From Rhabdophis nuchalis (Eukaryota > Chordata > Lepidosauria > Squamata > Natricidae): DNA of 64,000 bases. Made by a program: the position numbers and the translations under genes. Of this stretch, positions 31,761 to 43,480 are shown piece by piece. The notes beneath the pieces are model-generated. The model did not search any database. It saw only the letters and a list, made by a program, of their open reading frames with translations, and had not been told where the DNA came from. The stretch's first letter is position 1. Each line of letters begins with the position of its first letter. Location: contig CM077658.1 of assembly GCA_039707465.1 (NCBI GenBank), forward strand, positions 15,935,574 to 15,999,573. The letters run 5' to 3'.

Positions 31761-32867
31761 GGTGTGGTTTAGAGACAGTGCAGCAGCCTGTCCTACTTTT
31801 TTAAAGTATGGGCCTTTGTGGTTCAGTTTATTACAGACTGTCTTCTGCCCACCTTCTCATCACTCGAAGGCTTTTTTTTTTTTTGTTTCTCATCCTTCAA
31901 CTAGCTGGAGTTTCCCCCCATGTTTAGCAGCCAAGCAGTCATTTGCTTTGAGTGTATGCCTTTGTGTACTATTTTTTTTTAATGTAATAAAATTGACAGA
32001 TGACTTCTTTCTGGAACAGGTTTGGGAGAAGAAAATGTTTTTTTTCCCCTCTGCCTCCCATCACTCTCTCTCTCTCTCACACACACACACTTTCTGTCTG
32101 TCTCTCTCTCTGTCTCTCTCTGTCTCTCTCTCTCTCTCTGTCTCTGTCTCTCTTTTCCTCTCTCCTTGATGACTGTGGAAGACAGCACCCTTAAAAAATG
32201 ACTAGTCACTAAAATTCCTCATGCTCATTTCATATTGTGTTGATTCATATTAAATTCATGACAACAAAAACGCAACTTGAGGCATTTTTGGAAATGACCA
32301 CTCTTTAGTGCCTCTCTCCTCTAGGCGTACTAGGACCAGAGTCCATAAAGTTGCCTGCTGTCTCGTGTCATGAAAAGAAACAGCTTTGCCTGGGAATGCC
32401 ATTACGGTGTAATGAGGCATGCCGCAAAATATACCTTCCGCAGCCACTTGATGAAGGCTTGCTGACACACCAGACCAGACAGAAATGTTTTTTTGTGTGT
32501 TCTTCCTTATTTTGTCCATCAATCACAACATTAGTCAAAGCAGACAGCCTTGTCAGTGGGCACAGATGCAGACTGGCGGGCGATCAGTGGACAGGTGTTA
32601 CGGCTCTCCCCAAACAAGATCTTGAAATGGAGGGTAGGGAGGGAGGGAGTGGAGACCTTGATTCAAGGGCTGGGGTTGTCAATAAGGGAAGAAAAGGCAA
32701 GTGGGGAGGAGGGGGTGGCATGGAGGCCCTGCAGGGGGAAAAGTTCAAAGCAGGGTAGTTGGGGGAAGAGCATGAGTAGCGAAGGCGCAAGGCCTCTGCT
32801 AAGGGAAAACAATTGCAATAGAGTCTCTGGGTCTGATGGAATAGCGTCTCTAGAAAGCAAAGGTGGT
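31761..32867. other. No gene seen; includes a (CT)n/(GTCT)n tract at 32062-32162
   Basis: Single-copy-looking DNA with poly(T) runs and a CT/GTCT/CA microsatellite. Frames across the tract are repeat artefacts. Confidence 0.5.
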
Positions 32868-32868
32868 G

Positions 32869-32927
32869 CAAGAATTAGCCACCCTAATCTTTTGCCTTAG
32901 GCCTAAGAAACTCCAAATGAATTCAGT
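32869..32927 (+). repeat. 59-bp segment repeated at 35580-35638
   Basis: CACCCTAATCTTTTGCCTTAG and AACTCCAAATGAATTCAGT recur at 35580-35638 with about six mismatches. Both copies lie immediately 5' of a GGTGGGATTCA hAT-like element. Confidence 0.85.
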
Positions 32928-33155
32928 CGGAGGTGGCATTCAGCAGGTTCTGACCAGTTTTGGAGAACCAGTAGCGGGAATTTTCAGTAGTTCAGAGACC
33001 TGGTAAATATCACCTCTGACTGGCCCCGCCCCCATCTCTTCTCTGCCTCCCGAGTCCCAGCTGATCGGGAGGAAATGGGGATTTCGCAGTAACCTTCCCC
33101 TCCCACCAGCCATGCCCACAGAACTGGTAGTAAAAAGTTTTGAATCCCACCACTG
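32928..33155 (+). mobile_element. hAT-like MITE, GGTGGGATTCA family
   Basis: It starts CGGAGGTGGCATTCAGCAGG and ends TTGAATCCCACCACTG. No target duplication is visible at its right end. Confidence 0.8.
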
Positions 33156-33212
33156 CTAGAAAGGTGAGGTGGTAAGAGGAACTGCGGGAAAGGGGCAGTT
33201 TCCCCGGAAGGA

Positions 33213-33523
33213 ATAAAATAGAATAACAGAGTTGGAAGGGACCTTGGAGGTCTTCTAGTCCAACCTCCTGGTTAGACAGGAAACCCTACACCACTTCAGA
33301 CAAATGGTTATCCAACCTCTTCTTAAAAACATCCAGTGTTGGAGCATTCACAATTTCTGGAGGCAAGTTGCTCCATTGATTAATTTTTCTAACTGTCAGG
33401 AAATTGTGGCAACCCCTCAAATATTGGAAGACTGCTATCATGTCTCCCCTGGTCCTTCTTTTCATCAGACTAGACATACCCAGTTCCTGCAACCGTTCCT
33501 CATATATTTTAGCCTCTGTGCAC
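33213..33523 (-). mobile_element. CR1 LINE 3' fragment
   Basis: The minus-strand peptide contains RRTRGDMIAVFQYLRGC and INQWSNLPPEIVNAPTLDVF, the CR1 C-terminus. There is an internal deletion relative to 45821. The 3' end is AATAACAGAGTTGGAAGGGA on the plus strand. Confidence 0.9.
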
Positions 33524-33655
33524 CTTCGGCATCTAGTCATGCCAGCCACATGACCATGGAGATGTCTCTGGACATTGCTGTCTCTTCGGCTTTCAAATGG
33601 AGATGAGCACCGTCCCCTAGAGTTGGGAACGACTAGCACATATGTGCGAGGTAAC
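33524..33655 (+). mobile_element. Sauria-type SINE 3' half
   Basis: GCCAGCCACATGACCATGGAG, GGAGATGAGCACCGTCCCCT and AGAGTTGGGAACGACTAGCA, ending before a poly(C) and AT stretch. It abuts the CR1 5' breakpoint. Confidence 0.85.
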
Positions 33656-34397
33656 TTCCCCCCCCCCCCATATATATTAAATATATATAATTAAATAATT
33701 TTAAGGCCCATTTGATGGAATTGGTCTTGAATCTAGAGCATTAAGATTTTTTATTTAAAAATTCCTATTCAGTTTTTCCTGAGATACTTTTCCTAGGAGT
33801 GCTGAAGGCAGGACCTTGGGTCTCTTTCATGAATCTGGGGGTGTTGGGAGATGTTCTCTCACCACTGAACATTTTACCCTCCGCGCTTGTTACTATGGCA
33901 GCAACGTTTATGTCACAAATGTTGCTCCAGGAAGTAGAAGCTGTAGAAAATGTTATTTACTTGTAAGAACAGATCTTTACCCAGTTTTATGTTGCCATCA
34001 CTTCTGTTGTTTTTCTGTCTCGGTTAATATCAGCTCCTTTTTCAGTTCCTATCCCATCTCTAGGTCTCAAATCATTATTTCTGAGAACGTACATGGTCAA
34101 AGGAATTGGTGGTTTTCCAACTATGAGAAGTTTCAAAAGTTCCTAGAATTTAGGTTCACGCAGGTTTTATGATGCTAGGCCTTCCTGAGAAGAACCTTTG
34201 GTCACCAGCTATAAATATAGGTGGAGCAAACAATAAACTTTTGATGAAAGGGGGTGGGGGGTGGGAATCTGGAATTTATTGAGATGGAAAAATAGGATCA
34301 GTCCTCTTAAAATTTATCTCTGTCCTAACATGGAAATAAACTAGTGTAAATATTTCGCTGGACAAAAGAGTGGATGGATGGATGAATGAAAGGACAA
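33656..34397. other. No gene seen
   Basis: Single-copy-looking DNA. The 118-codon frame at 33816-34172 has no recognisable domain. Confidence 0.45.
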
Positions 34398-34712
34398 CAA
34401 TTTTGAGTTTGAGTTTTATTTGATTTATATCCCGCCCTTCTCCAAAAGGATCCAGGGCGGCGCACAGGAATTTAAAATAACATATAAATATACAAAATAC
34501 AAAATTTAAAAAGCTATTAAATATTTCAGACCTGCGCTAAAACCAATTAAAATCCCCATTTTAAAACTATCTAGTTCTAGTCACAGCGGAGGCTATGTTA
34601 GGCCGGCTTGATGAAACAAGTGTGTTTTTAAACACTGGCGGAAAAGGCGGAGGTCGGTGATGGTGCGGAGTTCAGGGGGTAGGTAGTTCCACAGGGCAGG
34701 GCCCGCCACAGA
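34398..34712 (-). mobile_element. L2-clade LINE 3' fragment
   Basis: The 3' block (TTTATATCCCGCCCTTCTCC, CAGGGCGGCGCACAGG) is followed by the complement of the end of the ORF (TTAGGCCGGCTTGATGAA, CAGGGCAGGGCCCGCCACAG). Truncated at about 34712. Confidence 0.88.
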
Positions 34713-35579
34713 ATTGAACATTGCTGCTTACACCACAGTAATAGACTTTTCTGGTGGGGAGGGGGTTAGGACATTTTTACCTTTACCATTTTTATGAAGA
34801 CTTCATTCTTCTTGCAAAGATTTCATCCCTTTCCATTAAATGCAAACAAAAGCATGACTCAGAAACCCTATTTGATTTCCATTTTGGGTACTTTTGCTGT
34901 CAACGATAAAGAACGTCATTCCACCACCAAAATTGCCATTGAAAGAATTTATATGCCATGGACACAGCTCAGACTGAGGTTGAAACTTCCATGCAGATCA
35001 GTGGAAGAGCCCAAATGTTTTCGGTTTCATCACTCATTCTCTTTCCTTATTACGTTGGGGGCAACGGAAGAGAATGACTCAATTTTCAATAAATAATAGG
35101 CATGCCTGGAAGGGCAGAGAAAAGAAAAGAAAAGAAATCAGGATCATGAAAAATAGAAGGAAAAGAAAGAAAAGAAAAGAAGAAGAAACCTTATTCAAGT
35201 CAGGCAATAAAAAAGAACTTTCTCGGATGATCCCTTGAGCTGACCTTTCTAAATATATATTCACCATGTACAGGTGACAAAGTATGGAGACAGAAGTCTG
35301 CCGTTAAATAAAAATGATTTATATCGTCTATTTTGAGATATTTCTCTAGACAAATAATTGCTTGTTCTGCTTGCATAAAAACCTTCTCCGTCATGTGTCT
35401 TTCTGTTTTACTCTCTCTCTCAACAAGTTAATGAAATTGGATGATCTTTATCATCCCTAACTTGAGGTTGAAAAAGTGAGGTGCAGATGGTCATTACAAT
35501 TGAGTTAAATTAATTATAGTTTAAACAACCTTTGTATACTTGAAGTAGCATCTTCAAATTATGGAGTTGGAAGAAGCCA
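34713..35579. other. No gene seen; purine-rich tract at about 35110-35190
   Basis: AGAAAAG repeats near 35118-35180. Otherwise single-copy-looking. Confidence 0.5.
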
Positions 35580-35638
35580 CAAGAATTAACCACCCTAATC
35601 TTTTGCATTAGGACTAAGAAATTCCAAATGAATTCGGT
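35580..35638 (+). repeat. 59-bp segment repeated at 32869-32927
   Basis: See the partner copy. Here it lies next to a hAT-like element that has a plausible target duplication. Confidence 0.85.
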
Positions 35639-35911
35639 CAGAGGTGAAATTCAGCAGGTTCTGATCAGTTCTGGAGAACCAGTAGCAAAAAGTTTGAATA
35701 GTTCGGAGAACCGGTAAATACCACCTCTGGCTGGCCCTGCCCCCATCTATTCTCTGCCTCCCGAGTCCCACATGATTGGGAGGGAATGGGGATTTTACAG
35801 TATTCTTCCCCTGCCACGCCCACCGAGCCATACCCACCAAGCCACCCCCACCAAGCCATGCCATGCCATGCCCACAGAACTGGCAGTAAAATATTTTGAA
35901 TACCACCATTG
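35639..35911 (+). mobile_element. hAT-like MITE, GGTGGGATTCA family
   Basis: It starts CAGAGGTGAAATTCAGCAGG and ends TTGAATACCACCATTG. Flanks AATTCGGT (35631-35638) and AGTTCAGT (35912-35919) match at 6 of 8. A short internal CACCAAGCCA-type repeat is expanded. Confidence 0.8.
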
Positions 35912-36066
35912 AGTTCAGTGTACTTTTTTTCCCCTAGTAACTGACAAGTACTTTACTATACTTCTGGCAAGGCCTTTTGCGTCTCGGGAATTTAACTAGG
36001 CTCAAATCTATCTTCAGAACCTTTGGGAAAGTCTTGCTGTGGGAAGAACAGAGCCACCCCTTAGAT

Positions 36067-36201
36067 CAGGGGTGTCCAAACTTGGCAACTTTAAGACTTG
36101 TGGACTTCAACTCCCAGAATTCCCCAGCCAGCCATGCTGGCTGGGGAATTCTGGGAGTTGAAGTCCACAAGTCTTAAAATTCTGAAGTTCGGACATCCCT
36201 G
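36067..36201. mobile_element. Buster-type hAT MITE, palindromic
   Basis: 135-bp palindrome, ends CAGGGGTGTCCAAACTTGG, duplication CCTTAGAT (36059-36066, 36202-36209). Same subfamily as 12638. Confidence 0.9.
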
Positions 36202-36209
36202 CCTTAGAT

Positions 36210-36554
36210 GGTGAACTCCCAGATGGTGATGGTGACACTTATCATTTGGCAGTACCTGAGAGATTACAGAGATTTCCCATATTGCACTTCTGTTTTTACG
36301 GAAAGACAACATGCACAATCCAAGCTGAATCTTGGATGATTAGTGCCTTGAATACATTGATCATCTCCTCTGAAGAGTATTGCGCTTCATTTGACATGAA
36401 AATGAATGTGTTTTGGATTTTGTCATCTCTTCTCCATATATGTCAGCCACTTTTGATCTTCCTTGGGTGGGTGGACATGGATATTTGATGCTTAGCAGTC
36501 GCTTCCAAATGTACACAAGGCAATTCCTGTTTGTATATATTGTTCGTGGCAAAG

Positions 36555-36555
<1 letters not shown>
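36210..36555. other. No gene seen
   Basis: Single-copy-looking DNA. Confidence 0.5.
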
Positions 36556-36613
<58 letters not shown>

Positions 36614-36622
36614 ATCTATCTA
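36556..36622. repeat. (ATCT)n microsatellite (GATA type)
   Basis: About 15 pure units then one variant. Confidence 0.95.
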
Positions 36623-36639
36623 TTATGTCAGTATATATC

Positions 36640-36862
<223 letters not shown>

Positions 36863-37013
36863 ATCTATTTACCCATTATTTATCTATAGTATCCACACAG
36901 ATCCAAAAATGCTGAACTTTAAGCTGTGCACATACTTCATACAAACCCAGACAGACACAACAGGAAGGGAGCGCATGCACACTCACCCAGGCCAGATGCA
37001 ACATATCATTGTA

Positions 37014-37494
37014 CAGTGGTACCTCGGTTCACGAACTTAATTCATGAACTGACTCTGTTCGCGATCCGAATTGGTCGTGAAGCGAGGCACAATTTCCCAT
37101 AGGGTTCAATGTAAATCCGGTTAATCCGTTCCGACCTTGTTTTTGGGTCGTGATTCTTGAACTGACTTTGTTCGCGAACAGAATTGGTCGTGAACAGAGG
37201 CACAGTTTCCCATAGGGTTCAATGTAAATACGGTTAATCCGTTCTGACCTTGTTTTTAAAATGTCCGCGGCTCCGGTTCGTGAAGCGAGGCGGGGTTCGT
37301 GAATCCGAGCATTTTTACGAACTTTTCTGTTCGTGATGCGAGGGCGGAGTTCGTGAAGCAGAGCGTATTTTTACGAACTTTTCCGTTCGTGAACCGAAAC
37401 AGTGTTCGTGAACCGGGGCACATTTTTTGGGAAATTTTTGGTCGTAATCCAAATTGGTCGTGAACAGAGGCGTTCGTGAACCGAGGTACCACTG
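37014..37494. mobile_element. Tigger-like MITE (CCTCGGTTCACGAAC family), internally duplicated
   Basis: Terminal inverted repeats CAGTGGTACCTCGGTTCACG / its complement are flanked by TA (37012-37013, 37495-37496). A segment of about 97 bp (37049-37146) is repeated in tandem at about 37160-37257. The 481-bp element has no transposase. The second copy is at 44425. Confidence 0.9.
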
Positions 37495-37496
37495 TA

Positions 37497-38559
37497 TTAC
37501 AGAGAAGGAATAAAAATTTCTGCTATGGTCACTGCTGATAAAAGGATTGGAAATCATTTTTGGAAGCAGGCTCTGCTTGTTTTTCCTACCTTGAAGACAA
37601 AACAAAACAGCTATCTGGGTCATGCAAGGTTGTTGTTGTTGTTTTGTCTTATTAAAAGTGACCCTGTCTTAGTAGAATGGGATGTAATGACCCTGATTGT
37701 GCTAAGCAAGCCACATGTCCCAAGATATCTAGTACTGGGCATGGATTGGCATGTTCATGTCTCTGCCATCTGAATCCAGTTCCCATAAGGTCCCCATTGA
37801 TCCTCAGTTCTTCAGTATTCCCCCAAGCATTCTTCTGGATCTTGGAAGAAGCCACTTCTGAAGCAAACTTGTTAACAATTACAAAGGTTATTCCATAAAA
37901 TATCTCCGTGGACCAATTTAGGACTCTAGCAGAGTGAGAGATAATAACACCTACGTTCAGAAGCAAAACAGAACTGGATTGCATTATATAATTGTAATAC
38001 ATTATATCTCCAGAGTTTATGATGCCCCAAGAGAGTTTATCCTGTTCTTTCATCCGTGGTTGCAAAACTTGAGAAATAGCAATGACATTTGCTTAGGGGA
38101 ACATGGCAATTGCAAGCTGTCCATTACACCTGGCTCCCAAATGGGTAAATATGGAATTTTGTTTCATTTATTTTTTGTTATCAATAACTGGAAGTAAAGT
38201 GTTGAGAATCAGTGAGACTTTTTAAGTTGATTGATTGGTTGGTTGGATGGATTTGTTAGCTAGTCTCTTGCCACTAGATGGACTTTAATCTTTTAAATAC
38301 AGAACTGGGCAAAGTTGAACTTTGAACAAGTTAAAAAAAGAACATCCTTGAATAGGGCAATGAAAGCAATTCCATTGGTGGCCCCCAAGCCAACAGTGAT
38401 AAGCTCATGTAGAGAACAGAATTTAACTTTGATTCAAAAATAACTTTATTTCTCTTCTCTTTTTGATGAGAAGGAGATTGAGTTGCATTGACATGGGATG
38501 TCTCTGTCCATAGAAAGAACATGGGATACTGAAATCTACAACTTTCTCAGAATCAAACG
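37497..38559. other. No gene seen; single-copy-looking DNA
   Basis: No recognised repeat or exon. A short (GTT)n run lies near 37629-37645. Confidence 0.5.
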
Positions 38560-39040
38560 CTAATTTTATTTAATTGAATTTATAAAACCGCTCCCTCTCC
38601 CCACAGGGACTCTGGGCGGTGCACAGGGAAAATAAAACAATAAATATACAACATACATAAAAACGAATTAAATCAATTCCTGTGCTAAAATCCCAATTAT
38701 AACTAAAACACCCAATAATAAATAAAACCCTATAGCAGAGAGACTATCCAAGGCCGGCCAGGCAGAAAAGATGTGTCTTTAGTTTCAGGCGGAAGGAGCG
38801 GAGGTCCGTAATTGTTCTAATGTTGGGGGGAAGGTTGTTCCAGAGGGCTGGGCCTGCCACAGAGAGCGCCCTTCCCCTGGGCGTCGCCCGCTGACAGAGT
38901 CTAGTGGACAGCACCCGGAGAAGCCCCTCTCTGTGGGAGCGAATCGGCCGTGAGGATGTATGAGGCAGGATCCGATCCCGCAGATAGCTAGGTCCCGAGC
39001 CATGGAGCGCTTTAAAGATGATGACTAACACCTTGAAGCT
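38560..39040 (-). mobile_element. L2-clade LINE 3' fragment
   Basis: The minus-strand frame is open for 95 codons (LHGSGPSYLRDRILPHTS, RPIRSHREGLLRVLST, PALWNNLPPNIRT, KTHLFCLAGLG). The 3' UTR block with ATTTATAAAACCGCTCCC lies at the left. Confidence 0.9.
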
Positions 39041-39749
39041 AAGCTGTCGTCTTCTCTATTTTCTACCCTTCATGTCTCTTCAGAATAAATAAACAATGCA
39101 GACCTTACAGCTGCCTACAAGACAGCTCACATGACATGCTAAGATGCATTTTTCAACCATTGTTTGGGGGAAAAAATCAAACTCCAAAACAAATCAAAAG
39201 CACATTTAACAAAACGTGTGGGAAGAAATATCCATCGGGTTCAGTTCCAAGCTAGGAGAAAGACACTGGAAACATGGAGGCTGATTGGGAACAAGATTTA
39301 ACGATGAACAGAACCACCAAGCACATGGTTCTGGTGCAGCTGACCACATGGAGTTGAGAGTGGTGGCGGTGGGGTATTTATACCTTTTCTTGGGCTTTGC
39401 ACTTGAACTTCCTGTTCCTGTGCAAAAACATGTATTCTATTGGCTGTTGTCAGGCTGCCATGGGGCCATGTAGGTGTCATAGCTGGCTCTATAGGAAAAT
39501 TACAAATCCTAGGGGTTTGTCTGAGCTAAGTTTGGTTGAAGTTTCTGAAGATGATGGAATGATCTGAACTTCTGAAAGAGTGTTGGCTTAATGGCTTTTG
39601 TCTGTGTTGGATCTTGGGTGAGGACTAATCCTGCCATTCTGCCTTTTTTCAAAATATCCTGTCTTGAATGGATTACCTAATCTGCATTTCTAAAAAAAGT
39701 GGACTCTGCATCTGTTGGTGCTATTAAGGAAGATGGGGGCTGCTTTCAC
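39041..39749. other. No gene seen
   Basis: Single-copy-looking DNA. Confidence 0.5.
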
Positions 39750-39830
39750 TTTCACTGGTGATGGCGCTCATCTTCAGTCTGATAGTGATCATTCATTTTA
39801 TTTTTTAACCCAGTCTTCAAATGAAGATGG
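39750..39830 (+). repeat. Left arm of an 81-bp near-perfect inverted repeat
   Basis: It begins TTTCACTGGTGATGGCGCTC. It is the reverse complement of 40288-40368 with one mismatch. Confidence 0.95.
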
Positions 39831-40287
39831 CAGGACCTCTGGTGCCACCAACAGAACCAGGTCGGGGCTGTGGCAGGTTGAGTTACTACCTACTCAGCCG
39901 AACCGGTCCGGAGCAGTAGGAACCCACCTTTGATCTGAAAGCTATTAAAATAATAGTATCTGAAAAGTTGATCAAGCCACAAGGGGAAAAAAAAACCCCC
40001 TATATTATATTTTTTCATGCTTGCCAACTCCTCTCGATGTTTGCACACACGCACAGAGACATACACAATTTCACAAACGCACAGTTATATCCTTGGCTAC
40101 CTGAGACCCCATCTGTTTATTGTTCATCAAATGTGTGTTTGTTTGCTTCCCCCCACCCCCACCAGTCTTTTTCTCAATCTCCCTCCCTTCCCCAAAGTAA
40201 CTGTTCTCAGGTTGGGCACCCCCATTTGTAACCCAGCAGCCATTTTTCTGCACGTAAGCAGCTTGCATTTAAAACTCCTCCACTCAT
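39831..40287. other. Spacer between inverted arms; includes a hAT-like fragment
   Basis: 39870-39935 (CAGGTCGGGGCTGTGGCAGG, AGCCGAACCGGTCCGGAGCA) recalls the GGTGGGATTCA family end. The rest, including 39990-40280, is not recognised. Confidence 0.4.
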
Positions 40288-40368
40288 CCATCTTCATTTG
40301 AAGACTGGGTTAAAAAATAAAATTAATGATCACTATCAGACTGAAGATGAGCGCCATCACCAGTGAAA
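40288..40368 (-). repeat. Right arm of the 81-bp inverted repeat
   Basis: 80 of 81 positions complement 39750-39830. Confidence 0.95.
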
Positions 40369-41479
40369 AGTTGCGCTGCCAGATTTTGCCAAGGAGAACA
40401 TTTTTCACCGGCTTGAAATGGCTGGATATACTTGTAAACATTATTAAAAATAATAACTTAATGTTTCCTTCCTGTGACTAGCTCACATTAGCAAGGTAAC
40501 TTCAATTAGCATTTCCTTCCAGCAATGCGAGGTTGGTTTGGTGTTTTTTCTTCTTCCCTTTTTCTATTTCATTTTATTTAAGAAAGGATTTGTTTTCTAA
40601 TTTTTCCACCCCTCCTCCTCCTAGTCCTGCCGTTGTCAGTGGAGAACTCTGCCAAACGGCTGCAACGTTTCCCTGCCATCACTAACGGTTTGCAAAAGGC
40701 ACCAAACGGGAATGTATGGCTTTGATTTTATTTGCTTTAGCATAGCTGTTTGGTGAAATGGGAAGACATGAGTATGCATTTCAATATACTGTATCCCGTT
40801 ACACAAGATATTAAAAATAGAAGTAAATAGCCCAGTGCACTTAAATCAGGCCATTTTATTTTTGGGGGTGGGAGAAAAAAATTGCAATGATAAATTAACA
40901 CAGATGCCTCAGCCTTAGGGGCTTTTGTTTAAAAAAAAAAAAAAGTAACATAGGACGTGCATTATACAGATATATTCCCAAACCCACATTAAAGATCCAT
41001 ATGAAGCCAATTATCTGACGTATCTAACACGCTTCTCCAGAATGGACTCATTTACCATCATTTAAAAAGAAAAGAAAAGAAAATCAGAAGGCAACTTTTC
41101 ACCATGCACTTAAAAATGCAAAATTGGCCTCGTTCAACTTGCAATGGTAAAAAAAAATAAAGTTCTATAGGAATCTCGTGACCCAGATCGAAGAAATCTC
41201 CTGTGCTTTTAAACATTTTGTGTAAGGAGGGGTTTCGTTTGCATGATTTGTCCAGCCCAAAATCAACTCTGCTTTCTGTAAAAAAGCTGGGTTTTTTTTT
41301 TATTGCAGGAACTCTAGTGGGATCTGTAGTAATAGATAGTATCTTAAATGATAAAAAAGTTAGATCCTATGGAACTGAGACTTGGAGACTTTTGAGGGAC
41401 CAATGTTAACAGTCACATACTCCTAAAGTTGTTCCATAAGATTTGAGCTTTGAGGAAAGTACTGGAACATGATCAGCCA
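40369..41479. other. No gene seen; single-copy-looking DNA
   Basis: Some poly(A)/poly(T) and AAAAG runs. No exon or family recognised. Confidence 0.5.
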
Positions 41480-41530
41480 TAACCGGGGGTGGGATTCAGC
41501 CGGTTTGCACTGCCCACCCACGCACACAAG
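41480..41530 (+). mobile_element. hAT-like MITE end fragment, GGTGGGATTCA family
   Basis: GGGGGTGGGATTCAGCCGGT then TTGCACTGCCCACCC, as in the first bases of the 17347 copy. The rest is absent. Confidence 0.6.
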
Positions 41531-41547
41531 CACACTTGGGAGCACAC

Positions 41548-41606
41548 CCATCCATCCATCCATCCATCCATCCATCCATCCATCCATCCATTCATTCATT
41601 CATTCA
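41548..41606. repeat. (CATC)n/(CATT)n microsatellite
   Basis: About 10 CATC units and 3-4 CATT units directly after the hAT-like fragment. Confidence 0.95.
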
Positions 41607-42564
41607 ATGAGTCTACAGCTTTATGGGTAATGTTACATATCCAACATAGTTTGAAATCTTTATTCCTTCATCTTTCTTCCTTAATTTACCATCAACATTG
41701 TGTCTCAATTAAGTTCAGTTGATTTGTACTTCTATTACTACCAGCAGATACTAATGGTACTATCTTTTCGATTTAGGTGGGAAAGAAAGATTTCCTAGCC
41801 ATACAGTATAATTTAACAAGAAGTTAAAAATAGTCTTTCCTGAGTGAAATCTGCCTTCTATACCAAGTAGAGCATCTCTAGATTTAGCCCCTAACATTTT
41901 GCTATAAAAACCATCCCTGCTGGATATATAAAGGCAAACTGCCACTCAGGAAATGGGGGAAAAGGTCTTCCTTTATTGTTACTATTAAGGCTAATAACAA
42001 TGCTAACAATTATAGTTTTGTCTTTATTTAATGGTAAAATGGATGGAAAAATGCCTAGCAGCAAGCCAGCCAAATGTCCTTGGAAATTAGTATAAGTCTC
42101 TATGTGCATTTTCTAGGCATGCTTGTTTCCCCACTATCCATGGAAATGAAACTATTTCATGGCACTCATCCAATCTTTCACATTATTTCATTGGCAAACA
42201 CTAAGATATCTGTTGACATCATGCAAACATGCTGGCAGAGAATTTTGAAGGAGAAAAAAAATGAAAGCTGTCATTTATTCTCAGCCCGACACCGTCTAAG
42301 TATTCTTTAAAGCATTAAGCGTGGAATTGCCATTTAACATTTTGAATCGTCCAACGAGACAGCCTAATGTGATATGTTTGTTGGGATCAGTTGAAATGGA
42401 TCGATCTAAGAATGACCGACTAATCAAAACTCTTCGTGTCCATTCAACAGAAGATGAAGGGGTGGGGGGAGGCATATTAGAGATATGTTGCACAGGGAAG
42501 AACAGAAAGATTTCAAAAACACGTTAGTCCTGCCATCTCTGATTGCTATTTGGCACCAGGAAAC
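41607..42564. other. No gene seen
   Basis: Single-copy-looking DNA. Confidence 0.5.
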
Positions 42565-42565
42565 A

Positions 42566-42868
42566 GGAACATGGTGGCTCAATGGCTAAGATACTGAGCT
42601 TGTTGATCAAAAATGTCGGCATTTCGGTGGTTCGAATCCCTAGCACCGCGTAATGGAGTGAGCTCCCGTTACTTGTCCCAGCTTCTGCCAACCAGCAGTT
42701 TGAAAGCATTTAATAATGCAAGTAGAGAAATAGAAACCACCTTTGGTGGGAAGGTAATAATGTTCCATACACCTTTGGCATTTAGTCATGCTGGCCACAT
42801 GATCACGGAGACGTCTTCAGATAGCGCTGGCTCTTCGGCTTTGAGCACCGCCCCCTAGAGTCAGGAAC
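42566..42868 (+). mobile_element. Sauria-type SINE, nearly full length
   Basis: Head ATGGTGGCTCAATGGCTAAG, box B GTGGTTCGAATCC, body and tail GCCCCCTAGAGTCAGGAACA. It ends just before a CR1. Confidence 0.9.
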
Positions 42869-43480
42869 AATGGATGGTAACTAACCAAGGAGAGAAGCAG
42901 TCTAAAACTAAAGAGAAAATTCCTAATGGTGAGAACAATCAACCAATGGAATAACTTGTCTTCAGAGGTTGTGGTGCTCCATCACTGAAGGCTTTCAAAA
43001 AGAGACTGGAATTTATCTGAAATGGTATAGGACAGGGGTCGGCAAACTGAAACATTCAAAGAGCCATTTGGACCCATTTCCCACAGAAAAGAAAACACCG
43101 GGAGCCACAGAGTTCCTAACCAGAAGCACCCCATTCAATTCTGGAGCTGACCGCACATCCAGTTCCCCCACTATAGAGTCTCCTCCTAGCGTGGCGTCCT
43201 TTTTCCTCTACCTATCCTAACTGAAAGCCCCATCAATTATGGAGCACACCACAAAACCACTTGCCATAGAGTTTTCTCTTGGCGTGCCATGCTTCCCCAC
43301 CCCCCCTCAACGGGAAGCTCCTCTCAAAATTGTGGTGCCAACCAGTGATAGGAGCCGCAGCAGAGAGATGAAAGAGCCACATGCGGCTCCAGAGTTTGCT
43401 GACCCCTGGTATAGGATAACTTGCCAGAGTAGGAGATTGACTAGAAGAACTCTAAGGTCCCTTCCAATTGTTCTATTGCT
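42869..43480 (+). mobile_element. CR1 LINE 3' end interrupted by a hAT MITE
   Basis: ACTAACCAAGGAGAGAAGCA through AGGCTTTCAAAAAGAGACTGG (42880-43032), then after the hAT insertion AGAACTCTAAGGTCCCTTCC (43409-43480). It is the sense orientation of the CR1 C-terminus and 3' end. Confidence 0.88.
43033..43408. mobile_element. hAT MITE with perfect 8-bp duplication
   Basis: Ends CAGGGGTCGGCAAACTG and GTTTGCTGACCCCTG; duplication GTATAGGA (43025-43032 and 43409-43416). Subterminal AAAGAGCCATTTGGACCC / GAAAGAGCCACATGCGGC. The 376-bp element has no transposase. The duplication fits nnnTAnnn. Confidence 0.95.

Noticed and set aside
33816..34172. 118-codon open frame as a host exon
   Set aside because: No domain or splice signals I can support; likely chance.
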